Shown: positions 48,501 to 60,500 of the stretch, in pieces
Position numbering within the stretch: the stretch's first letter is position 1
Layout: the number at the start of each line of letters is the position of its first letter
Assembly: GCA_037043455.1 (NCBI GenBank)
Contig: JAWPHD010008281.1
Location: forward strand, 1 to 64,000
Source: Cyrtodaria siliqua
Lineage: Eukaryota; Mollusca; Bivalvia; Adapedonta; Hiatellidae
Reading direction: 5' to 3'
DNA length: 64,000 nucleotides
Translations under genes and position numbers: made by a program
Notes under the pieces: model-generated
What the model saw: the letters and a program-made list of their open reading frames with translations, nothing else
Told to the model about the DNA's origin: nothing
Database searches by the model: none

Positions 48501-51500
48501 TTTATTAATATTTCTAATGATTCACGCCTTTTTACACCATTTTGCATGAGAACGCCAAGACGACTTTACGTCATACAATCAAAACAAGTGGAACCGGAAC
48601 TCTTCGTTCATATCCATAATCGTTATTTCCTAGTGGCAGAATCTGACGAAGACGTCCGTAAAACAATCTGAACGTCATTTGGCATTCCCGCCACTGACGG
48701 AAAAGGCCGAGCAATGTTCCGTACTGGGAAATATTTCCCAGTAGAGCAAACGAGTAGATATAGCTTTTCTATTCCCAGTATTTTCTATACAAATCACAGA
48801 CAAATATGTAATATAAATGTTTAGTTGCAGTGTACCATCTCTCTCAATTTGAAAAATTTATTATTTCGAATATTTTTGGTAAAATGGAATGTAACATTTC
48901 TTATGTGGGTATATAACACCTGTCATAAAAATGGAGTCAATTTGAAGCTAATGGTATGTAGTTTCTGTGTGCCAAATTTTATCTCTTATTGAACTCCTTC
49001 AAAGAAAATTTTATTCTTTAACTATGCACTGGTTAAATTGACCAGTATCTATGACAACATCCTCAAGGTCATCAAGGAAGGTCACCTTAATATTCCTGTG
49101 GGAGACCCTGTATATGGAATTACAGATTAGTTGTGATTAAATATAATATTACTTGAATTAAAAAATAATTCTTATAAACATGTACCCAGTAATTTGCAGA
49201 AAAGTGAACAATATTGGAAACAGTAACAATGGGAACTGTTATCAGCTGTTATAAACCATTTAGTAATATAAAACAATGAATGACAAATACTTTATTGCAG
49301 GGTACCAATCCCCATGTGTCGGAGTTCATACCTAAGATGTCACACAGTTCCAGCTCACCAAACTTTTCCAGTTTCAATAACATCCCTCCGCCAGGCCCTC
49401 CGCCGAACACCAGCGCTGGAAATGGTCTTCTCAGTGGTAAGAGAACCTTATGTGTATTAATTTATCCGGAATAAACGCTTCACATTTTTATAAAGTTTTG
49501 TGTATTTTAAAATCGGCCCATCTAGATTCATTTGTCCATTCGGTGTAAGTGTGTTTCTGCAATAATTGATAACTTTGGAAAGCTTTATTCCGCTTTATGG
49601 CCCAATAGTTTTTAATAGTATTACTACAGGGCATTTTCAGTCGTTCTGTGGACCCATTCTCAATCCAAAATGGCCTCTATTTTCCCTATGCCTGGGGAGA
49701 AAATCAAAACATTAAAACAAAGATTGTGTTTTTCCCCAGCATTAGGAAAATATAGAGGTTTTATACGCCCGTCTTGATGGCAGTGACTGTAGTATCAGGT
49801 CCATAACTGGAGTAGTTTTAATCCAATCTTGATGAAACTGGGACACAATGTTTATGGCCACAATAGCTCGGTCAAGTTTGTTAACCAATGTTATTGCTTA
49901 AGAAACACCAGAGTTATGTCCTTTGGATTGTTGAAAATTGACGGTGTCGGCTGCATAACTGGAGCAATTTTAATCCAATTTTGATGAAACTTGGACACAA
50001 TGTTTATGGTCACAATAGCTAGCTGAAGTTGGATAACCACTGATATTGCTCAAGGAACATCATAGTTGTGGCCCCTGGATTGTTGAAAATTGACGTCCGC
50101 TCCATCACTGGAGCAATTTGACGTTTTTTGCAGTTTCCGCTCAATAACTTCAATATCTATAATCCGATCTTCATGACACTTGGGGACAGTGCGCATAATA
50201 TCTCAGTCAAGGTCGATGTCACATCACACCTATTATTCCAGAGTCAGGCCCTTTGTAAATTTGTGCATGCCGATAATGGTCATACAAATATGAATTCCAT
50301 ATGTATGACGGGCGTATATTGTGTCAATTTGGCACTCTTTGTTGTAATTGAGGTAGGGCCGAATTTCAGTCCCACTTATATTAGGTTAAAAAGGCCCTGT
50401 TAAAATTAATGTTTTGCGATTTTTGCATCTAAGTTTGAAAAGAAGGATTGTCCTATGAAAAGAAAGTTTTTTAGTCGCCTTTGACATTATTAATGTTTGA
50501 TTTAATAGTTCTGAGTGTAGTTTTCCCAATTCGGGGCGACCCTTTTCCCAAAATACCTGGAAAAGGCCCTCTAAGATGGTTTCTTTAGATCTTGACTGCG
50601 GCAATGTGTAGTAGTAGAGCCTCTGCCTCCCATGCATTAGGACTCATGTTCGATCCCTGGCCGGGTCACACCAAAGACTTTATAAAAATGGTAGTACTTG
50701 CTTGACGTTCAGTATATATGCAAATACTGATCAGCCCATTGTCAGTATTGTAATGTGACTGGGTGGGTTACATGCTGTATGTTTAAGGAGTGGTATGCCA
50801 GTATGACAGCACTTAAATGTTCATTTAACATTGAGTTCACTGCTACAAATAGACCAGGCCTTGAATTCACCAACCATTCTTGAGAATATTCTTAGATTTA
50901 AGCCCAAGTATGCAAATTTCAAATCACACATATTTCTATAAGTTTAAAGGATAAATGTTCATGAGAAGCTGCTATGTATAAATATGATAAATTCTCATAT
51001 GACAGAAAGATTGTTAAAAGCAGCACTAAATACCATGATCATATTCTTCAGATCTTTTAGACCCTAACACAGCCATAAATATATTTTCAGGTATAACCCT
51101 ACCATCCAATGTCAGCCCCAGTCACAGCCCCCGTCTGTCCCCCACCAACTCTCCGCTGATGATGAGACGTAATGGCTCACCAGTGCCCAACCTGCGAGGC
51201 GCGGGCAAACCCCCTCCAGGAAGTATGGTCCAGGAGAATGTGGGAGGCACAACATACTTCTATAATGCCGACGACTTCACCCCACAGAGGGAAGGCATTG
51301 TAAGTACAGTGCCTGAAATGAGGGCCAGCCAAGGCTGGCCCGAAAAAAAAAATTTGGGCAAGTAAAAATTTTGAGTCACTGGCCCAAAATGAACATTGGA
51401 GGCCCAAATATTTTTTAACTTTTTATGTCAACAAAGTAAAGAAAAATGAGAATAAATGTGCTGGTATTTGCATGCTGTCATAAAGTTCTGATTCCTTCAA

Positions 51501-54500
51501 ATTGGCGGATACAGGGATCGGAACCTATTCCCCCTTTTTGGAACTATGAGTATATTTTCTTTAAAGTACTTTAATAAACGCAGAAAATTGGACTCCGATA
51601 ATACTAATAGACTTAGACCCCCCCCTCTTTCAAATTGCTGAATCCGCCGCTGATTTTAAGCAGACTTGACGCACAATCGAAATTAACGACTAGCATCGTA
51701 TGTCGACATTTATGATTAACAGAAAAAATACTTACTTCGCATACTTTGACTGCTTTTTAAAGTCCGCAGCGTTAGTGCGTTTAAGAAATGACCATGCGTC
51801 TTGCATTTTCTTTGACTTTACACAGTTATCATATGTTACATGCACTTTCATTGGTTCAATAGTTTATTTGAACCAATCGCTGCGTTCGTAACTAACAAGT
51901 CGCAAGAGAAATAAAGAGTTGTCTACCTTTTACCAAGTGACGACGGTAGTTGACAGTTCTCCGAAAATAATTGATTAAAATGAATTTTTTTTACTGATTT
52001 TGGGCAGTCGCCCAGACGTTTTTTGTTGGGCCAGTGACAACTTTACTTTGAACAACTTTTGGTCGCCCAGACAAGGTATTAATCGCCATTGGCGAGTGGG
52101 CGACCGGCCGTTTCAGACACTGAAGTACACAGCTGTGTATTGGTAATGGCTAATGGCTTTAAAATTGGGGGAAAGTAGCTTGAATTCTGCTAAACAGGCT
52201 ATATTCGTCAATCCTCGTGCTGTACGTTTAAGCTTTGTTCCCTCCTTGTGTAAAGGAGTCTAAGGCTTTGAAATTGAGGAAAAGTAAGCGTGGTTTGGGA
52301 TGTTTAACAATTGTAAGTCCATCACATGAATGATCCTTAGATCAAAACCTTTGAAAGTAATACAAATTAGGTCAAATCAACATCTTGTATGGGAGCCATT
52401 ACTAAAAAATAGCCCAAACAGAACTGCATTCAGATTTCAACTGATGTTAAACCAGGGTGGCCACAGACTCTGGAAAACAGGGAAAAGGGTGGAAAAAAAA
52501 TTCCCTGCAGGGAAAAATCAGGGAATTTGAAAATTTGCAAAAAATCAGGGAATTTTACAAAGATTGGAGAGAACAAATCTTGGCTACTGGTAGCTTCTCT
52601 TCCAGACTTTATTAAAAAGCTGTATTTCTTCAAACTGTTAGCAATATATTAATAAAGCAATTTAAAACCTGTAAAACTCCAAAGATATGAGTAAAGAATG
52701 TGTATGGCTTAATGGTGGTGAAGGTATGGCTATAAGGGGAGGTTGGAGGCCATACGTATACAGCTGTATTTGAGCTATATACTCCGTGAAAAGATCAGGG
52801 AAAATCACCATTCAGTCAGGGAAAAATCGGGGAATTATCAGGGAATTTCATATTTGGATTTCTGTGGCCACCCTGTAAACATATATTCAGAAATTATCAG
52901 TAGGTACTAGACTATAAACTATAAAAAAAATTAACAAATGAGGTCCCCTGGGATAAAAAAAATGCTATGCACTGGGGTCCTAAAGTTTGTAAATTGAGAT
53001 TTATAGAGAAAAATACTTCTGCTATAAAAACTTATCCGTTCAATTCAATGCTTGTGTTCCAGTCTCTACCGAACTTCACGATGTACCATGGCCCCCCACC
53101 GCACGTGACGCACATGAAAGTAAAGTCCAACATGCCCCAGTTCTTTATGCCTGATGAGCTAAAGATGGAAGTTCTCAACAGAAGTTCAATCACGATGGCA
53201 CAGATAGATCTGGGGCAGAACATCGGTAAGTACCCTCTATGATTCAGTGTTATGGAAGTGTTAAGAATTGTTTTTAGGCCATAAAAAATTAATTACCTGG
53301 TTCTCAGGCCCGTCCGCATGTCTTTTTTTGGTGCCGCATTGCCGATTTTTTCTCAAAAGTAATAAAATAAAAAATTGGAAATGAGCTACCGAAATTTCGA
53401 GAAAAAAGTTCCGCATACACGTTCGTTCCGGTTTTTACATGCAACTACCTCAGGGGAATCCCCTTGTGGGTAGACTGGTGCGCGGCCGACTATAGATCTG
53501 CTCTGCTCGCTAGCTTGTGAGTGTTGCAGTCGTACGGGTACCAATCTAGGAGAGTCGGACGCTTGAGACGTTTGGAACTAGTAGGTGCTACAGAACAGGC
53601 GATTTATTCAAGCGTCTAATCAACAAAGTCTCGCAACAACATGCAATAATGGCGGTGTCATCGAGTCATTGAAGTTCATGCGTGATCTAATACAAATATA
53701 CGGACTTATTGTGATTGAAAGAAGCATAAGTCGGGAAGAAATGATAAGGTAATGATCGACAATAGAGATGAGCTGTTCCAACGGGTTATTGCACATGTAT
53801 TTCGAGATATTTTGCATCAATACATGTATTGGAATTAAAGTTTGGATAAAAAAAAAATCGCCCGCGTGTCTGTTGACCACTGTAAAATTGTAAAAAAAAA
53901 TGCGCCCACCCGCATCTCTTCTCAGAAAAAGTGGCCTGAGAACCAGGTAATTTTTTGTGGCCTTATACAGGGCTAGAAATTAACATTTTTAGTTTACTAG
54001 ACCACCGGTCTAGTAGTTGGGTAAAATCACTAGACCTGCTCAAAATTTACTAGCCCAAATATTCAACAGAAAATACTATTTAAATTCAAGTTTCAGTTTC
54101 TTTATACGAGTTTTACATTTATTGAAACTTTGGAAATATCAGGTTTTTAAAATACCTGTTAGGTTAGACAGTGCTGTCACTACATAATCTATCGATTTAT
54201 AATTTATTTCTTATTTGAATCATTTTTGTTACTAGCCCATCGGGACTACCCAGACACAGACTTTGCTAGCCCGGCAGCATTTTTGCTAGCCTCGGGCTAC
54301 AGGACTAGTGCTAATTTCGAGCCCTGTTATACCGTATTTTACGGTGTATGGTGCGCACCCATGTATAGTATGCACCCCCTTCTCAGAGGTCAAACCTGGG
54401 TAAAAAAAAGTTGTTTCCATGTATAATACGCATCAAAATATTTTTCCTAGATGAACCATTCGCCGAAAATAACAGGTTAAAATAATGATCAATAACTTTT

Positions 54501-57500
54501 TATGCCGCCGAAGTTTCGGGGGCATATAGAAATCGCACCGTCCATCTGTCCGGAGTCCGTCCGTCATTCCGCAGTTCGTGTCCGGACTGTACCTTCAAAA
54601 CCCCTGCATGGATTTTTAATTAACTTGGCACAAGTAATCAGCATAACACGACGATGTGTCGCGCGCAATACCCAGGTCCGTACCTCAAAGGTCAAGGTCA
54701 CTTGCAGTTCATAGGTCAAAAACAGGTACGCAATTTCGTGTCTGGACCGTAACGTCACAACCCCTGCAGGGATTTTTAAATAACTTGGCACAAGTGATCA
54801 CCATAAGACGATGTGTCGCGCGCAATACCCAGGTCCGTACCTCAAATGTCAAGGTCACTTCCAGTTCATAGGTCAAATCACTTGCAGTTCATAGGTCAAA
54901 AACAGGTACACATTTTCGTGTCCGGACCGTAAAGTCACAACCCCTGCAGGGATTTTTAAATTACTTGGCACAAGTGATCACCATAACAAGACGATGTGTT
55001 GTGCGCAAAACCCAGGTCCGTACCTCAAAGGTCAAGGTCACACTTGCAGTTCATATTTGTAGCGACTACTTCTTGACAAGAAAACTAAAAGTGATATTGA
55101 TATGGGACTTTTCTAAAATGATCAGCATGACATGATGTTGGTCCCTGTTGAAAATCATTTTGATTCGATGTTAAACATGGCTGCCAGCTGTCGTCTTTGT
55201 TTACAACAGTTAGATAGTATAAACTTGTAGCGACTACTCCTCTGAAGCTACTTGACAGATTTTCATGAAATGTCACAGGAATGTCCACTTGCTGTCTAGT
55301 TGATCCTAGCAGAATTTCAGGTCGGCCAGAAACAAGATGGCTAAAAATAGATTTTAAAAAAAATAAGTTTGTAGCACCTACTTCTTGACTATGATATTGA
55401 TATATGGGACTTTTCCTAAAATGATCAGCATGACGTGATATTGGTCCTTGTCGAAAATTATTTTGATTCGTCTGACATTAAACATGGCTGCCAGTGGCCA
55501 TCTTTGTTTACATAGTTAGGTAGTAAAAACTTGTAGCGACTATGCCTCTGCTTGAAGCTACTTAAAGGATTTTCATGAAATTTAACAAAAATGTTGCTCT
55601 TGATGTCTAGTTGATTTTAGCAAAATTGCAGGTTGGCCAGCGCTTACGGATAGCGGGAGGTGTACAGTACTGGTTCTACCCAGAAAAAGTGGGTGGTCTG
55701 CCTCCACCACAAAACAATCGACCGTCATATATAACCTTACGTGTGTTGAAAATGACGTAAAAAAACAAACAAACAAATCAGGTTGGCCGGAAATTCAAGA
55801 TGGCAACCATGGCTTAAAATAGATTTAAAAAAAAATACTTCTTGAAAACTGTGATATTGATATGGGCCTTTTTCTAAAATGATCAGCATTACATGATGTT
55901 GGTCCTTGTCGAAAATTATTTTGATTCGACATTAAACATGGTTGCCAGTAGCCATCTTTGTGTACATAGAGTTGTATAGTAAAAACTTGTAGCGACTACT
56001 CCTCTGAAACTAATTGACAGGTTTTCATGAAATTTCACAGGAATGCTGATCTAGCTGTCAAAACCTACCAGTAGAGCTTCAAGGCCATTGACCTCTTGTT
56101 AATGTGGGTGTTATGAGTCATCGCTATTGATAGCGAGTGGTCCATTCCATTATCTGTCGGAGACACACATTTGTACTGCGTAACTGTCGGTTAAATCAAA
56201 GGACTAACCCACCCTCAAAAATATCAACAGGGCCTCCTCGCTTTCTTGTTGGTCAACTTCAAACGATTATAGAAATGGAATAACCCACTATACTGATGTT
56301 TAAAGTGTGTCTGTACTGTAGTATCTGCAGTTTGCCTAACATGTGAAATTACAGACAATTTATAGAATAGCGGATAACCGCTTATTCGCCACGGCGGTTA
56401 TCCGAAACAAAGGAAAAAAATGTTCACCGTTTATTGAAATTCTACAACAAATATGCAAATATTTTTATAACACACTTTATTCATTTATAAGTCTAATTAA
56501 GTCAATAAATCACTTGTATGAAGTTAGTAAGTCGTGAAAAAGTAAGTATTATCGGTATTCACAATTCTCTGTTCGACGTTTGTGTTTTTCTCCCATTCTG
56601 ACATCGACTTTCTGCTTCTTTTTTTTTATTGCTTCCTTGTGTAATACGAACTGCCCCTCCCCGCCAAGTGTTTGCCATGCATTCTTGAGGCCGTGGGTTC
56701 AATCCCTGGCCAAGTGTTTGCCTCGCATTCTTGAGGCCATGGGTTCAATCCCTGGCCAAGTGTTTGCTACGCATTCTTGAGGCCATGGGTTCAATCCCTG
56801 GCCAAATGTTTGCCTCGCATTCTTGAGGCCATGGGTTCAATCCCTGGCCAAATGTTTGCCACGCATTCTTGAGGCCGTGGGTTCAATCCCTGGCCAAGTG
56901 TTTGCCTCGCATTCTTGAGGCCATGAGTTCAATCCCTGGCCAGATGTTTGCCACGCATTCTTGAGGCCTTAGGGTTCAAACCCTGGCCAAGTGTTTGCCT
57001 CGCATTCTTAAGGCCATGGGTTCAATCCCTGGCCAAGTGTTTGCCACGCATTCTTGAGGCCATGGGTTCAATCCCTGGCCAAGTGTTTGCCTCGCATTCT
57101 TGAGGCCATGGGTTCAATCCCTGGCCAAATGTTTGCCACGCATTCTTGAGGCCGTGGGTTCAATCCCTGGCCAAGTGTTTGCCTCGCATTCTTGAGGCCA
57201 TGAGTTCAATCCCTGGCCAGGTGTTTGCCACGCATTCTTGAGGCCGTGGGTTTAAACCCTGGCCAAGTGTTTGCCTCGCATTCTTGAGGCCATGGGTTCA
57301 GTTCCTGGCCAAGTGTTTGCCTCGCATTCTTGAGGCCGTGCATTCAATCCCTGGCCATAGACATACTAAAGACTTTATTAAAGTGACATATGTAGCTCCC
57401 TTGATTAACGTTCAGTGTTTAAAGGGTTTAGTTCTAGGACTGGTTGGCCCGGTGTCCGTATAATGTGACTGGGTGGGGTATCATGCTGTAAATTTTCTTC

Positions 57501-60500
57501 GTTTGATGTTAAGAGATGGGCATACATACAATGTAAGTTTTAAGAATTTGCTTGTATTATATTATACATAAAAATCCATGCCAGATTAGAAATAGACAGA
57601 TAAGAAATAGAATATTTTCAGTGGGTTTATACAGGGCTTCCGTTAATGGGCGTACGGCCGTAAATTACGTCCAAAAATCGTAGTTGTACGGCGAAAATTA
57701 ACATCAAAGGCATACAGTGTACTTCCAAAAACTTCAAAGTACGCCGCGATCGTTTACTACGGACGTCCCATAATCTGTAAATTACCGATTATAGCCCCGC
57801 CCATCTCATCTAATTTCATTTGAGACTGCCGACGTAACAAGTTGTAAAGCAATTAAAACTCAGTGGAGCCCGTAATTGACAGGTAAATCAGGTTTTGTCC
57901 AGTTTTTATCAAGGGTCACACGCATGACTGGTGAGAGGAGAGCGTGTTAATTAGATAATTGGTACTAGCCGCGCATTTCACAAAATGAACGCCAAATTGC
58001 TTAATTTATATTTATTAACCACAAAGTTGAAACTCCTTACACAAACAGATTATACTTTTAAGGCTATTTCTTTTATATCTTTGTGTCATTTTTCTATGTA
58101 TTTATCAAAGTTACAAATAGAAACGAAGTACGACAAACAATATTTAATAATCTCTAACCTAGGGGAGAGAACTCTTCGCAAATGGAGACTAAACACGGAA
58201 GTGAAATTATCACTGGCAAAAACAATCGATTGCTTTGATAATAAATTAAAGAATCTGTTACATTTATTCCTACACTTGACAGTGTTACACACCTTTCATT
58301 AATGTATGCCAATTTAAAAGCTTTCCTGGACTGATAAATTGAAAACTGTTTGCAAAATGTAATTTACTGTATAAAACTTGAGGGTGGGGTATGGCACGCA
58401 AAGGGAAATTAAGTATTTTTAGTTTGAAACCGTTTATATAATGAGGTCATCAAATATTTTCTTTTATAAACATATAGATGATTATAATTATCCTTTTTTT
58501 CTTTTTAACAATTTAGATGTGTTGTTTCCCTCACTACCACGTGGAATCACTGACTCAAAGACTATGAATGCCATGCCCAAACACTGGAACTTCCTAAATT
58601 TTCCCCATGAACTTCCAAATTTGATACACAGGAAGTTCGAACTTCCTAAATTTGAACCTTAGTGGAAGCCCTGGTTTATATTGTGCGAGATCAAAACCTG
58701 GTGATTGGGATTTCAAACACATTTAAACTATGGGCCTACAGCATTTGGTATCGATGGTCTTCAAGTCTGGCCCAACCGGTCTTGATCTGGGACAGTATAA
58801 ACTAACTATTATTTCTTAAATTCATAACAGATCTGATTTCTTACCATTGTTTTATATGATACCAAACTTAACATTTCAGACATCCCAGCTGAAGTGGACA
58901 CGTACAGAAATTTGTTTCCGCTTGAGCCACCACCAGACAACCCCCATCATAAATCTAAGACGTTCGGTTACCCCACCACATGCTACAAAGCACTGAATAC
59001 CAAAGACGGTCAGACGTACTGCCTCAGGAGAATACACGGTGAGTACAAGGGCGTATTCTTCAAGGTCTTCAAGGTTAACTGGGCTTCGTGAAAGGGGTTA
59101 TTATCTAAGATACTCTTAGAACCGTCCCCAATTAACCCTTACAAGGCAAGAAATAAGCTGTCAAATTATAAGTAAAATGCTGTCAAATTATAAGTAAAAT
59201 GCTGTTAAATTATAAGTAAAATGCTGTCAAATTATAAGTAAAATGCTGTTAAATTATAAGTAAAATGTTGTTAAATTATAAGTAAAATACTGTCAAATTA
59301 TAAGTAAACTGCTGTCAAATTATAAGTAAACTGCTGTCAAATTATACAAAATTGTGTCAAGTTATAAGTAAAATGCTGTCAAATTATGTGTCAAATTCTA
59401 AATGAACTGCTGTCAAAATCCTAAGTGAACTGCTGTCAAATTTCTAAGTACACTCTTCTCGGAACTTATGCCACTATTTCAGGTTTCCGGCTGGTAAACA
59501 CCAAGTGTATGACCCTGGTGGACATGTGGAAGAAAATGTATCATCCCAACATCGTACAGCTGCGTGAAGTGTTCACCACCAAAGCATTTGGAGATCATTG
59601 TAAGTCTGTCTGGCCATGCATGGTTAGCTGATAAATTGTCATTGCGGCATTCTGGTCGTACGTGTGGTGAATAGACTCAAAATACAGTTATTTCGTAAAC
59701 ATAAAAAATATTTTCAATGAATGATATACCACCCTGTGTTTAATACACTTTGAAGGTGGACATTTATTTGAGTAGCGAAAACATCATCCTAATATTGTTT
59801 GAGTAGAGTACATTACCAGTTGAGGGGCATTCTGACAAATGATATTCTGGATTCTTAAAAAAAAAGCAAAATGTATGCATGGTAAAATAATGGGACAGAA
59901 AAAATCCCTATATTAAGATACTGCATGGAGATTTAAAGTAAAAAATTAAATGGCATTGAAAAATTAATAAGTACAGTCAAACTTGTCTTAAGCAGCCACA
60001 CAAGAAGGAAGCAGTGTGTCAATGTTTTCACACATGTGGCATGTATATGGAAGGTTTGATTTATCATCACTGATTGACCGTATGATTAGGGGACAACTGG
60101 AGCACGTGCTAATCCAATATATAAATGGTCAATAAGTGGCTTAATGGCTGGTTAATCTTATAATGGGATGATTACTTGTGACCTTTGACTGCAGAATAAA
60201 GGTGACCACCTATTACAGGACAATTACATATAAGAAAATGCATGGGAGGATTTGAATCTGACCATTTACTTAAGGTGACCGTTTATTAGAGATAACGGCG
60301 AATGTAGATTCGGCTGCATTTTAACACAAAAATACTATAACATTGGCATGTGTACCTTTAACCTATATGAAGGGACACATCAAAAATGTTGCTTTGATTT
60401 ATTATTCCATTATCATTTTGACTTTAAATTTGCTTGCAATATATACTCATAAGTCATTTGCAGTTTTCAATTCTTTTTCGTTAGTCTTCCTTAGCTTTAG

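Noticed and set aside
56664..57353. Regular repeats resembling a CRISPR array or a tRNA gene cluster
   Set aside because: Units are contiguous 46-bp tandem copies without unique spacers, and the genome is animal. The tRNA-like part is only a B-box/T-arm, with no full cloverleaf.
57985..58302. 105-codon open frame as a host gene or transposase
   Set aside because: It lies within a 1.04-kb non-autonomous hAT-like element and shows no catalytic or zinc-finger motif.
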